Assembly (NCBI GenBank): GCA_020847555.1 | Contig: JADLBT010000219.1 | Coordinates: forward strand, 1 to 36,577 | Direction of reading: 5' to 3' | From: Gemmataceae bacterium | Lineage (GTDB): Bacteria; Planctomycetota; Planctomycetia; Gemmatales; Gemmataceae | DNA: 36,577 bases | Part shown: positions 1 through 8,261 of the stretch, in pieces | Layout: each line of letters begins with the position of its first letter | How positions within the stretch are numbered: the first letter of the stretch is position 1 | Program-made: the position numbers and the translations under genes | Notes under the pieces: model-generated | What the model saw: only the letters and a program-made list of their open reading frames with translations | Database searches by the model: none | Told to the model about the DNA's origin: nothing

Positions 1-174
1 CTCCAAACGTTCACGCACCTGCGCGGTATAGGCGGGTGAACTGGGGCGTTCCTTGACGGCTGAGGGCAGGGTCTCCCTGCACCCCGCGAACCAGGCGCCG
101 TCCCCGCCCGCCCCCGCAGGCCCGAGCGGAGGGGCTTACTCGCGCCCGGGCGATGCGTTGACAGGGCAACGTGG

Positions 175-223
175 GCGAACGAAAGCCGGCGGCCCACTCC
201 GCGGGCCGCCGGCTTTCGTTCGC
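175..223 (-). terminator. Perfect 21-bp hairpin after the XRE-regulator gene
   Basis: Arms at 175-195 and 203-223 are exact inverted repeats with a 7-base loop. The hairpin begins 6 bases past the stop codon of the minus-strand regulator gene that ends at 230, where an intrinsic terminator is expected. There is no clear U tract on either side, so classical Rho-independent action is not certain. It could also act as a transcript 3'-end stabiliser. Bases 1-174 show no gene that I can support. Confidence 0.6.
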
Positions 224-229
224 TTCCGG

Positions 230-823
230 TTACCGCGCGCCGCCGGCCCGATCCCCATACGGGTGGATCTTCTCGTAGATGAGCCCGACGAGTCGTTCGA
301 GAAGGTCAACGTACTCGGTCCCGGCGATCGCCTGGACCTGCTGCGTCAGGCGCCGTTTGCGCTCGAGCATTTCCACGATGCGTTCCACGCCCAGCCCCGC
401 CATCGGACCGCCATTGCCCTGCAGTCCCAGCAGCTCGTCAACCTCCACAGGCGTTAGCTGCCTGGCCCGTTCGGGATTCCGCTCCAGCCACGCGAGCAAC
501 TCCGGCTGCGTCGTACGCTCGTACAGCAACTTCAGGCTCTCATCCGCGCCCGGCGCCACCCGCCCGTGCAGCCGCGCGATCAGCCGTTCGACCGGGAGCG
601 TGAGCAGATCGTTGACGGCAATGCCCAGCGCGCGGGCGCAGGCACTGACAGTGGCGTTGCGCAGCTTGCGCGTCCCGCGCTCCGGGTTCATGATCGTGTG
701 GACCGTCTGGCGGTTCAGCTGGGAGATCCGGGCAAAGTCCTCCTGGTTCCAGCCACGCTCCTTGACCAGGCGCGCAATCTTGAACGGGAGAGCGTGCGGG
801 TCGTTCGGGGGTAAATCGTTCAT
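230..823 (-). CDS. XRE-family helix-turn-helix transcriptional regulator
   Basis: A 197-residue protein. Residues about 13-75 have the pattern of a Cro/C1-type HTH: IARLVKERGWNQEDFARIS, then a recognition-helix segment LNRQTVHTIMN, then a segment ending in ARALGIAVNDLLTLP. The remaining ~120 residues are charged, helical and unrecognised, with a possible short coiled coil near VERIVEMLERKRRLTQQVQA. The ATG at 823 gives the expected short leader before the HTH. No strong Shine-Dalgarno is visible upstream. It diverges from the SDR oxidoreductase gene across a 92-base gap that carries two perfect palindromes, so self-regulation and control of the neighbour are plausible inferences. The ligand is unknown. 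Confidence 0.8.
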   Translation of the reverse strand: MNDLPPNDPHALPFKIARLVKERGWNQEDFARISQLNRQTVHTIMNPERGTRKLRNATVSACARALGIAVNDLLTLPVERLIARLHGRVAPGADESLKLLYERTTQPELLAWLERNPERARQLTPVEVDELLGLQGNGGPMAGLGVERIVEMLERKRRLTQQVQAIAGTEYVDLLERLVGLIYEKIHPYGDRAGGAR

Positions 824-915
824 AGAATGGGGATTCTAGACGCTCGACGAGCGATTTGAAAGACAAGTTGTCGCGAAATGCGGCGAAAAACGGCACAATA
901 AGCCTGGAATCCCTC
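824..915. promoter_or_regulatory. Divergent control region with two palindromes (candidate operators)
   Basis: The gap between the divergent XRE regulator and SDR genes contains CGCTCGaCGAGCG at 841-853 and GACAAgTTGTC at 862-872. Both are perfect palindromes around one central base. A shorter repeat, AGAAT-N4-ATTCT, lies at 824-837 next to the regulator start. These are the sort of sites an XRE dimer binds. No convincing -35/-10 pair could be fixed, so promoter positions are not given. Confidence 0.4.
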
Positions 916-1737
916 ATGCACCCACTGAACGGCAAGGTCGTCCTCATCACCGGCGGCTCGTCCGGCATCGGCCGGGCGACGGCCCTGCGCCTGGCCGGCC
1001 ACGGCACCCGAGTCTGCGTCGCGTCCCGCAACCGGGAAGCGCTCGACGCGGTGGTCCGGGCGATGGACGAACGGGGCGGCCAGGGGCTGGCGGTCCCGAC
1101 CGACGTGACCGACGCCGACCAGGTCCGCCGGGCGGTCGAGGCGACGGTGGCGCACTTCGGCGGACTGGACGTGCTGCTCGCCTCGGCCGGACTGTCGATG
1201 CGCTGCTACTTCGAGGGGTCGAGCCTGGAGGCGATGGAGCGCGTGATGCGGGTGAACTTCTTCGGCACTCTGTACGCGACCTACTTCGCCCTGCCGCACG
1301 TCAAGCGGCGCAAGGGGTCGCTGGTGGCGGTGAGCAGCCTCACCGGCAAGCGTGGCATCCCATCCTACGCACTTTACGGAGCGAGCAAGTTTGCCATCCA
1401 GGGACTGTACGAGGCACTGCGGCTGGAGTTGAAGCGCGACGGGGTACACGTCGGGGTGGTGTCGCCGGGGTTCGTCGCGACTCCGCTGCGCGAGAACGTG
1501 CTCGGCCCGGACGGCCAGCCGTGGCCGGAGCCGCCGAAGCCGCCGTTCCGTGTCTGGCCGGTCGAAAAGTGCGTGGACCGGGTCGTGCGTCTGATCGTCA
1601 AGCGGCGCGCCGAGACCCTGCTGCCGTGGTTCGCCGGCCCGCTGTTCGCCCTCGACAGGGTATTCGGGACGTGGATCGGCAATTTCCTGCTGCGGCGCCG
1701 CTTCCCCCCGGACCATGGCGGAGTGAGCGGCACGTAG
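916..1737 (+). CDS. Short-chain dehydrogenase/reductase (SDR) family oxidoreductase
   Basis: A 273-residue classical SDR. The Rossmann cofactor motif TGGSSGIG lies at residues 12-19. The catalytic set is Ser141 (VSSLTG), Tyr154 and Lys158 (YGASK). The ASAG-type motif appears as LASAGLS. Arg at the end of beta-2 (VASRNRE) suggests NADP(H) preference. The ATG at 916 puts the Rossmann fold at the N terminus. An in-frame TTG at 856 would add 20 unconserved residues and is less likely. The C-terminal third, with VEKCVDRVVRLIVKRRAETLLP and a hydrophobic tail, resembles SDRs acting on lipid or steroid-like substrates, but the substrate cannot be read from sequence. The gene diverges from the XRE regulator. 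Confidence 0.9.
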   Translation: MHPLNGKVVLITGGSSGIGRATALRLAGHGTRVCVASRNREALDAVVRAMDERGGQGLAVPTDVTDADQVRRAVEATVAHFGGLDVLLASAGLSMRCYFEGSSLEAMERVMRVNFFGTLYATYFALPHVKRRKGSLVAVSSLTGKRGIPSYALYGASKFAIQGLYEALRLELKRDGVHVGVVSPGFVATPLRENVLGPDGQPWPEPPKPPFRVWPVEKCVDRVVRLIVKRRAETLLPWFAGPLFALDRVFGTWIGNFLLRRRFPPDHGGVSGT

Positions 1738-1758
1738 TGCAGGGGCAGCTTGCTTTTG

Positions 1759-1788
1759 AAAGCCCACGGGTGACGCCCCGTGGGCTTT
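1759..1788. repeat. REP-like palindrome, copy 1 (full)
   Basis: AAAGCCCACGG, a short middle TGACGCC, then CCGTGGGCTTT: an imperfect 30-base hairpin between the SDR and dehydratase genes. It is the best-preserved copy of a family that recurs at five other places in the window (12935, 17791, 17836, 26042, 36510). In this position it may also act as a terminator for the SDR gene. Confidence 0.8.
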
Positions 1789-1815
1789 GTGGCCCTCTCA
1801 CCCGGAGAACTACCG

Positions 1816-2790
1816 ATGAGCCGTTTCGCCGCGGGACCGCAAGACGTCCAGGAGGCCGCCGAGCGCATCGCCGGCCGCGCCCACCTCACGCCGGTGCTGA
1901 CCTGCGCCACCCTCGACCGGCTGGCGGGCCGGCAGCTGTTCTTCAAGTGCGAACACTTCCAGAAGGCGGGCGCGTTCAAGTTCCGCGGCGCCCTCAACGC
2001 TGTGCTGAAGCTCGCCCCCGATGCCGCCGCGCGCGGGGTGGTGACGCACAGTTCCGGCAACCACGCCCAGGCACTCGCCCTTGCCGCCCGGTTGCGCGGC
2101 ATCCCCGCCCATATTGTCATGCCGTCCACCGCCCAGCCGGTGAAGCGCGCCGCCGTCGAGGAGTACGGCGGGCGCGTCGTCCTGTGCGAGCCGACCCTGG
2201 CCGCCCGGGAGGCGTCCGCCGCCGCCGTCCAGGCCGAAACCGGCGCCACCCTGATCCATCCCTACGACCACCCCGACGTGATCGCCGGCCAGGGCACCGT
2301 GGCACTCGAGCTGCTCCAGCAGGTGCCGGACCTGGACGCCGTCGTCACGCCGGTCGGCGGCGGCGGGCTGCTCTCGGGCGTGTGCGTGGCCGGGAAGGCG
2401 CTGCGCGTCTTCGCGGGGGAGCCGGCGGGAGCAGACGACGCCGCCCGATCGCTCGCGGCCGGACGGCTGATCCCCCAGACCGGGCCGCGCACCATCGCCG
2501 ACGGCCTGCTGACCAGCCTGGGCGCGCTGACATGGCCGATCATCCAGGCGCACGTTGAGGCAATCGTAACCGTCAGCGAGGAGGAAATCGTGCGGGCCAT
2601 GCGCCTGGCGTGGGAGCGCAGCAAGTTCCTCATCGAGCCGAGCGCCGCAGTGCCGCTCGCTGCGGTCCTGTCGGAGCGCTTCCGCGGCCTCGCCGGGCTG
2701 GCGCGGGTCGGCGTGGTCCTCAGCGGCGGCAATACGAACCTCGATCGCCTACCGTGGTATCCGCCAGTTGCTGTCACAGGTTCGGCATGA
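1816..2790 (+). CDS. PLP-dependent threonine/serine dehydratase (or serine racemase-like)
   Basis: A 324-residue fold-type II PLP enzyme. The Schiff-base lysine is Lys55 in KAGAFKFRGA. The phosphate/substrate loop is SSGNHAQALALAA and the PLP phosphate-binding glycine loop is GGGGLLSG. EPAGADDAARSLAAGRLIP and the C-terminal SKFLIEPSAAVPLA are typical of the threonine dehydratase/serine racemase family. There is no C-terminal ACT domain, so it belongs to the short catabolic or racemase type rather than feedback-inhibited IlvA. Expected reaction: threonine to 2-oxobutanoate, or serine to pyruvate, plus ammonia. The ATG at 1816 follows a GGAG motif with a 9-base gap. Its 3' end overlaps the convergent gene by 17 bases. 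Substrate preference (threonine, serine or 3-hydroxyaspartate) is undetermined. Confidence 0.88.
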   Translation: MSRFAAGPQDVQEAAERIAGRAHLTPVLTCATLDRLAGRQLFFKCEHFQKAGAFKFRGALNAVLKLAPDAAARGVVTHSSGNHAQALALAARLRGIPAHIVMPSTAQPVKRAAVEEYGGRVVLCEPTLAAREASAAAVQAETGATLIHPYDHPDVIAGQGTVALELLQQVPDLDAVVTPVGGGGLLSGVCVAGKALRVFAGEPAGADDAARSLAAGRLIPQTGPRTIADGLLTSLGALTWPIIQAHVEAIVTVSEEEIVRAMRLAWERSKFLIEPSAAVPLAAVLSERFRGLAGLARVGVVLSGGNTNLDRLPWYPPVAVTGSA

Positions 2791-3334
2791 CCAGCGGAGG
2801 CGCCGCCAGGGAGCAGATCAGCAGGATGATTAACCCGAAAACCAGCGCGTCCACGACCGCGGCGGCGAGAGCCTTCCGCTTCCCGGCCGGGCTGAGTGCG
2901 CCCTCCGCCCACGGGAGTTGGAGGAGCAGGAACGCGGAGTAGATGTGCAGCAGCGGCGGCAGCAGGAGCAGCCCGATCACCGCCGCGCGCCAGGCGCGGG
3001 TGGCGTCGCTGTCAGCGGCCGACCCGGGCTCGTCCTCCTCCTCTTCCTCGTCGTCGCGACCGGCGGCCCGGGCCACGCGCGGCCTCAGCCCATAGTCATC
3101 CCCCGCCGCAGCCCGTGCCTTTCGTCCGGCGAGGATGCCAGTCGCGCGCCGGACGTCCGCCTCGGCGACCTGCAACTTGACGCCGCCGACACCGACCCCA
3201 AACATCCAGTTCATCCCGACCGTCTCGGCGTCCGCCAGGTAGGCCGTGATCCCACCTTCTTCAAGGAAGATCCTCGTCAGCTCCGCCTCGGCCGGGGTGT
3301 TGAAGGTGGCGATCGTGGTTAGCTTGTGTTCCAT
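2774..3334 (-). CDS. DUF2007-like domain protein with two C-terminal membrane segments
   Basis: A 186-residue protein. The N-terminal ~70 residues (IATFNTPAEAELTRIFLEEGGITAYLAD... VKLQVAEADVRRATGIL) fit the DUF2007 'putative signal-transducing protein' domain, a small ferredoxin-like fold. A charged, acidic linker (DDEEEEEDE) follows. The C terminus has two hydrophobic helices, near AVIGLLLLPPLLHIYSAFLLL and ALVFGLIILLICSLAA, so it should be an integral membrane protein with a cytoplasmic N-terminal domain. Function is unknown. It ends inside the convergent dehydratase gene (17-base overlap) and diverges from the HSP90-like gene across 277 bases. Confidence 0.75.
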   Translation of the reverse strand: MEHKLTTIATFNTPAEAELTRIFLEEGGITAYLADAETVGMNWMFGVGVGGVKLQVAEADVRRATGILAGRKARAAAGDDYGLRPRVARAAGRDDEEEEEDEPGSAADSDATRAWRAAVIGLLLLPPLLHIYSAFLLLQLPWAEGALSPAGKRKALAAAVVDALVFGLIILLICSLAAPPLVMPNL

Positions 3335-3469
3335 CGCTGGAATCTCCGTCGGCTCTCACGCCCCTCCCCGATGATGAGCCACTCGCGGCCGAATTGCCAG
3401 CAAGAATCCCCGGCCCACGAGACAGAGGTGGGGGAACGCGGACGTACTCTTTTCGCGGCCCGTCCGTCC

Positions 3470-3499
3470 TTGACCCGGGCGCCGGCACCCAAGTAGGAT
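3470..3499 (+). promoter_or_regulatory. Candidate sigma-70-type promoter of the HSP90-like gene
   Basis: TTGACC at 3470-3475 and TAGGAT at 3494-3499 are separated by 18 bases in an otherwise very GC-rich 277-base gap. The implied 5' leader is about 105 bases. No CIRCE-type (GAGTGCTAA) heat-shock repeat was seen in the gap. Confidence 0.4.
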
Positions 3500-3611
3500 G
3501 ATGACGCTTCGGAAGGCACCCCGGGCTCACCCTTCCGGCCGCATCCAGCGGACACGGCCGAGGGGTTCGTCAGGGTCAGGACGGAACGCACCGCCCACAG
3601 GGAAAGCCGCA

Positions 3612-5501
3612 ATGAGTTCGTGGCAGCGACGGCTCGGATTCAAGGTCGATATCGCCGGTATCATCGAGATCATGGGCTCGTCGCTCTACAGCCGGAGCGA
3701 CACACCCATCCGGGAGCTGATCCAGAACGCCCACGACGCGGTCCAGCGTCGTCGCCGGAAGGAACTCGCCTACCAGGGCCGGATCGACATCGACCAGGAC
3801 GCGGCCGCCCACTCTCTGCGGTTCCACGACGACGGCGTTGGCCTGAGCGTCGAGGAGGCCGAGAAATACCTGAGCACCCTGGGCCTGGGGGTGACGGGGC
3901 TGCTGAAAAAAGGGCACGCCGCCGCGTCCGCCGACCTCCTCCGAGCCGGCCGGCCGGACCCGGCAGGCGCGGGCGACGGGTCCGACCTGATCGGCCAGTT
4001 CGGCATCGGGCTGTTCAGCGCCTTCATGCTGGCCGACCGGGTCATCGTCGAGAGCCGCCGTCTCGACGTCCCCGAGGGGGTGCGCTGGGAGGCCGGGGCG
4101 AACACCGAGATCCTCCTCTCGCCGTGCGACCGGGCCGACCCGGGCACGACCGTCACGCTGTTCCTCAAGCCCGAATACCACAAGCTCGCCGAGCAGGCCG
4201 AGCCGATCGAGGCAGCCGTCAAGGAGTTCGCCGACTTCCTGCCGGTGCCGGTCTTCGTCAACCGCGGCAAGGCGCGAGCGAACGTGATCAACGTCGCGTG
4301 GTTCGACCCGACGCCGGACCGCGAGGCGGTCGAGCTGGAGCTGGAGGGGTATTTCAGTGAGACGCCGCTGGACGTGATCCCGCTGCGGCTGGAGCGGCCG
4401 GTGTCGGTGGCCGGCGCGCTGTACGTCACGCCGCAGCGCACGCCGGGGTTCACCGGCGAGCCGGTGGTGACGGTGACGGTGCGGCGCATGGTCATCTCGC
4501 GGCGCATCCAGGGTCTGCTGCCGCAGTGGGCGTCGTTCCTCCGCGGCGTGCTGGAGCTGAACGGGTGCGCGCCGACCGCCAGCCGCGAGGATCTGGTGCG
4601 CGACGCCGCCTTTCTGCGCGTCCGCGAGGTGCTGGAGCAGCGCCTGTTCGAGCACCTCGAAGCGCTCGCGGCCGACGAGCCGCAGCGGCTGGAGGCGATC
4701 ATCGCCTGGCATCGCTACACTTTGGCGGGGGCCGCCCTGGAGGAGCCGCGGCTGCGGGCTCTGCTCCGGCGGACGTACCGCCTGCCGACGTCGAAGGGGG
4801 CGCTGACGTTCGACGAGATCCTCGACCAGAGCCCGGCCGACGCACTGATCGAGGCGGACGCCGAGCGGGTCGTGTGGTACAACACGGACCGCCGGCAGGA
4901 GCGGTGGATCAACGCCCTGTTTGGCGGGCTGGACGTGCCGTGCGTCCACGCCCTGCGCAGCTTCGAGGAGTCGCTGCTGGCGGCGATGGTCGCGGACTCG
5001 AACAACCAGGGGTCGGCGGCGGACCTGCGCGCCGCCAGCCCCGGGTCGGCCGGATTCGCCGCCATCCTCGGCGTCCGCGACCTGGAGGACGCGCCGGCCG
5101 CGTGGCAGGAGTTCCTTTCGGCGACCGGAGCCCGCATCCTGTGCGCGTCGTTCCGCGGGGAACAGCCGGTGCTCGCCTTCCTGAACGAGCGCGCCGAGCT
5201 GCACCGCACCTTTGAAGAGCTGAAGAAGCAAGGGACGATCCCCACCGGGTTCCAGCGCATGATCGACGCCCACTTCCAGACTGGCCCGCCAGCGACGAAC
5301 GAGGTATTGCTGAACCGCAACCATCGGCTGGTCCGCCGCGCCCTGTCGCAGAAGACAACCGCACCGCTGGCCAGCGTGCTGCGCCTGCTGGTTCACAGCG
5401 CCCTCGTGTCCGCCGGCGCGAGCCTGCCCCCGGCGGCGCAAAAATCGCAGGTTGAAGACCTGGAGTGGGTCGCCGAGGTTCTGTGGGGCAAGAACCCCTG
5501 A
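3612..5501 (+). CDS. HSP90-family molecular chaperone/ATPase (HtpG-like)
   Basis: A 629-residue protein, close to the usual length of bacterial HtpG. GHKL ATPase motifs are clear: IRELIQNAHDA (33-43, catalytic Glu35 and Mg-binding Asn39), DDGVGL (73-78), and the ATP-lid motif GQFGIGLFSAFM (128-139). A middle domain follows, including REDLVRDAAFLRVREVLEQ. The C terminus ends EDLEWVAEVLWGKNP without a eukaryotic MEEVD tail. Its sequence is diverged from HtpG outside the motifs, so no symbol is given. The ATG at 3612 starts directly before SWQRRLGFKVD, as in HtpG-type proteins. Upstream in-frame codons (from 3498) encode low-complexity sequence. A TPR protein gene follows 69 bases downstream, which suggests a chaperone/co-chaperone pair (inference). 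Confidence 0.85.
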   Translation: MSSWQRRLGFKVDIAGIIEIMGSSLYSRSDTPIRELIQNAHDAVQRRRRKELAYQGRIDIDQDAAAHSLRFHDDGVGLSVEEAEKYLSTLGLGVTGLLKKGHAAASADLLRAGRPDPAGAGDGSDLIGQFGIGLFSAFMLADRVIVESRRLDVPEGVRWEAGANTEILLSPCDRADPGTTVTLFLKPEYHKLAEQAEPIEAAVKEFADFLPVPVFVNRGKARANVINVAWFDPTPDREAVELELEGYFSETPLDVIPLRLERPVSVAGALYVTPQRTPGFTGEPVVTVTVRRMVISRRIQGLLPQWASFLRGVLELNGCAPTASREDLVRDAAFLRVREVLEQRLFEHLEALAADEPQRLEAIIAWHRYTLAGAALEEPRLRALLRRTYRLPTSKGALTFDEILDQSPADALIEADAERVVWYNTDRRQERWINALFGGLDVPCVHALRSFEESLLAAMVADSNNQGSAADLRAASPGSAGFAAILGVRDLEDAPAAWQEFLSATGARILCASFRGEQPVLAFLNERAELHRTFEELKKQGTIPTGFQRMIDAHFQTGPPATNEVLLNRNHRLVRRALSQKTTAPLASVLRLLVHSALVSAGASLPPAAQKSQVEDLEWVAEVLWGKNP

Positions 5502-5570
5502 CGCCGCGCTGCAAGGGTCCATCGCTGGCGCTCCGGGTTGGTCCGACGGCTCTAACCCCCGATCACCGCC

Positions 5571-8234
5571 ATGAGTACCGACAGGCCAGAACACGACCTC
5601 GACGAGCGCGTCAGCGACCTCCACGAGAAGGCCGGTAAGTATCTGGAGGACTCCCTGTTCCTCTCGGCATACCGTGTCTACGGCGAGCTGAAGCGCCTCG
5701 GCAGGGCCGAGCAGCGCGCCATCCCCTACATCAACGCCCTCTTCCACCAGATGGACCTGGCCCAGAGCCTGCTCGACCCGCGCACCACGCGCGCGAACGC
5801 CGTCGAGCTGATCGCTCTGCTGGAGGACGAGGAGCGTGCCCGCCTGCTCCAGCCCGACTTCCCGCAGGAGGCCTACGAGGCCGAGCAGGCGTGGATGACC
5901 GCCTGCGCGTACGAGAACCTGGCGGAGGCGACCGGCATGCTCGAGGGGTACAACTCCGAGGGCATGCACCAGTGCATCACGGACGGGGTGGAGGTGTGCC
6001 GCCGGACCGGCAAGCTCGCCTGCGTCGGGTGCTTCCGCGAGTACGCCGCCCAGGTCTACACCGCTGCCGACGATCTGGACATGGCGCTGCACCACGCCCG
6101 CACCATCGCCGCCAACATGGGTCCGTACCCCGACCGCGGCAACCGCCGTCACCTCGGGGCACGGAACGAGGGGTGGCTGATGCTGCTCCGCGGCAACCTC
6201 GACGCCGCCGCGGCCAGCCTGGAGCGCGCCCTCGGGCTGTGTGAGGAGGAGCGGGTCTCCATCCCCATCTCCAGCCGCCTGCACGCACTGATCGAGCTGG
6301 AGGCGGTCCGACTCCTGGCCGGGAAGCAGGATCCAGCCGAGCGCTTCGCCGTCGCGACCGCCGCCGGAGCGAAGCCCACGCCGGGAGACGAGAACGGCGG
6401 CCGCCTGCCGCCGGGCGAGCGCCCCGACCTGGAGCTGCGATGGGCGTTCTGCGATGCCATCCGCCTGTGCGTGCAGCGTGACACGCAGGGGGCCGTCGCG
6501 CTGCTGTCTGACTGGGACCGGCGGCTGACCGACCAGGGGTGCGTGAACGACTGGTTCGAGACCCGGCTGCGGCTGATCGCGGTCCAGCGCCTCGCCGGGT
6601 CCGCCCAGCGGGCGGAGACGCTGGCCCGGTCGCTGGAACAGCGCGCCCGCAAGGCCCATGATTGGCTGACGATCCGCCGACTGAAACGGCTGCTGAACGC
6701 GGCCGACCCGCCCGCCCCGCCGGCCCTGCTTGGCTCGCTGTCGTCCGGCCCGTTCGCCACGGCCGCGCGCGTCGTCGTCCCGACCGCTCCCCCCGGGCCG
6801 GCGCCCCGGCCCGAAGCCGCGGCCGCGCCCAAAGGTCCGCCGGGAGAAGAAATAACCGCCCCCGCGTCCAAGGAGGAGCAGGAACCGACGCCGCTGGAGG
6901 ACTTCTTCAACGGCCTGGTGGAGCGGCTGCAGGCGGCCGATCAGGAGGACGACGCGGCCCGGGCCGGCGTCCTGAACGATCTGCTGGCCCTGCCGCCCGA
7001 GCGCGTCACCCACCAGCTGGACGCCTGCCGGTTCCTCAATCTGCTGCGCTACCTGGTGGGCGACGGGTCGCGCGGCGACGCCATCTGGCAATGGGCCGAG
7101 GCCGTGGCCGGGCGCTTCGTCCAGCACGCCCCGGCCGTCAGCCTGCTGGCGGTCGTCGGCGACGTGCTGCGCGACAGCCAGAACGCGGACCTGGCCGAGC
7201 GCATCCCGAAGGAGCGCGTCGAGCGCCTGTTCCGCCAGTCGCTCGACCTGGACCCGAACGACGCCGGCAACCACGCCCGGGCCGGCGCCTACTTCCTCGG
7301 GGCCGAGGAGTTCGGCGAGGCCGAGCGGTGCCTGGCGCGCGGATTTCGGCTGGAGCGCAGCAACGGGTTTGTCGCCCAGCGGCTGGCCGAGGTGTACAGC
7401 CGGACCGAGCGCCCGCGCGACGCCCTGGCGGTCCTCGACCTGTGCCTGCGCGAGGGGTGCGACGACCCGCAGGTGGCGTGGGAGGCGGCCCTGGCAGCCT
7501 TCCGGCTGGACCAGTACGACGTCCAGCTGACCTACCTCGACAGGTTCGAGGCGATGACCGAGGGCGACGTCTGGGCGTGCTACTACCGGGCGACCGCTCT
7601 GCTGGAGTTGGGCCGCCCGGAGGAGGCGCTGGCGACCCTCGACGAGGCCGACCGGCGGGATCCGGACAAGCTGTTCCCGGTCGAGATCCTGCGCGCCTGC
7701 GCGGCCGGCGCGCAAGGGCGCGTCGAGCGCTTCCGCGAGCACCTGTGGCGCGTCCTGACGGTCCACCTGGCCACGATCGACTACCTGACGATCTCCGGGC
7801 TGGCGAGCCTGTTCGGGCGGCTGTGGAAGGCGGCTGCGTGCCTGGACAGGGACGAGCCGTTGCGGGCGGCCCTGCTCCGGCGAGTGCTGCAGACCGGGCT
7901 GGCGTCCGACGAGGTATTCGAGGAGGTGCGGCTGCAGGGCGAGAAGGAGGCGGACATCAACTACTACCGCTGCGAGGTGGTGCAGCCGCTGGACGAGGAG
8001 TGGCCGGAGTCGCACGCCTGCCTGTCGGGCCAGGGCAACTGGGCTGCGTATCACATCATGTGGGGCGTCCTGGCGCGCGACGAGGAGGACGCTGGGCGGC
8101 GCGTGCTGGAGTGGCAGGCACGCTGCCACCGGCTGCCGGCGACGGTGGAAGAAACCGAGCTGGAGTCGGAGGGGTATACCGACCGCCCGGGAGTCGTCTG
8201 GCAAGGGGCGCGGTGGGGCGAGGTCGAGGAGTAA
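5571..8234 (+). CDS. Large tetratricopeptide-repeat protein, putative partner of the HSP90-like ATPase
   Basis: An 887-residue, mostly alpha-helical, cytoplasmic-looking protein with no signal peptide. The N-terminal half (about 1-385) has degenerate TPR-like helices, for example YLEDSLFLSAYRVYGELKRLG and MLLRGNLDAAAASLERALGL. A Pro/Ala-rich linker spans about 385-440. The C-terminal half has clearer TPRs: LFRQSLDLDPNDAGNHARAG, RPRDALAVLDLCLREGCDDP and GRPEEALATLDEADRRDPDK. It lies 69 bases after the HSP90-like gene in the same direction and is probably cotranscribed. No Shine-Dalgarno is obvious at 5571. No catalytic domain is recognisable. A scaffold or co-chaperone role is inferred from context only. 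Its 3' end is 27 bases from the convergent ald gene. Confidence 0.8.
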   Translation: MSTDRPEHDLDERVSDLHEKAGKYLEDSLFLSAYRVYGELKRLGRAEQRAIPYINALFHQMDLAQSLLDPRTTRANAVELIALLEDEERARLLQPDFPQEAYEAEQAWMTACAYENLAEATGMLEGYNSEGMHQCITDGVEVCRRTGKLACVGCFREYAAQVYTAADDLDMALHHARTIAANMGPYPDRGNRRHLGARNEGWLMLLRGNLDAAAASLERALGLCEEERVSIPISSRLHALIELEAVRLLAGKQDPAERFAVATAAGAKPTPGDENGGRLPPGERPDLELRWAFCDAIRLCVQRDTQGAVALLSDWDRRLTDQGCVNDWFETRLRLIAVQRLAGSAQRAETLARSLEQRARKAHDWLTIRRLKRLLNAADPPAPPALLGSLSSGPFATAARVVVPTAPPGPAPRPEAAAAPKGPPGEEITAPASKEEQEPTPLEDFFNGLVERLQAADQEDDAARAGVLNDLLALPPERVTHQLDACRFLNLLRYLVGDGSRGDAIWQWAEAVAGRFVQHAPAVSLLAVVGDVLRDSQNADLAERIPKERVERLFRQSLDLDPNDAGNHARAGAYFLGAEEFGEAERCLARGFRLERSNGFVAQRLAEVYSRTERPRDALAVLDLCLREGCDDPQVAWEAALAAFRLDQYDVQLTYLDRFEAMTEGDVWACYYRATALLELGRPEEALATLDEADRRDPDKLFPVEILRACAAGAQGRVERFREHLWRVLTVHLATIDYLTISGLASLFGRLWKAAACLDRDEPLRAALLRRVLQTGLASDEVFEEVRLQGEKEADINYYRCEVVQPLDEEWPESHACLSGQGNWAAYHIMWGVLARDEEDAGRRVLEWQARCHRLPATVEETELESEGYTDRPGVVWQGARWGEVEE

Positions 8235-8261
8235 CGACCTTCTGCGCGATTGGCGCGGCCG

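Noticed and set aside
53..457. A 134-codon plus-strand frame at the window start
   Set aside because: It runs through the perfect terminator hairpin and overlaps the XRE regulator in antisense. Its composition is low-complexity and it has no recognisable domain.
3335..3611. CIRCE-type heat-shock operator upstream of the HSP90-like gene
   Set aside because: No TTAGCACTC/GAGTGCTAA inverted repeat was found. Only a sigma-70-like promoter can be proposed.
3576..8204. A 1542-codon open frame on the minus strand opposite the HSP90-like and TPR genes
   Set aside because: It lies entirely antisense to two genes with recognised domains, has a low-complexity composition rich in Gln, Arg, Gly and Leu, and shows no motif. 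Long antisense frames are expected at this GC content.
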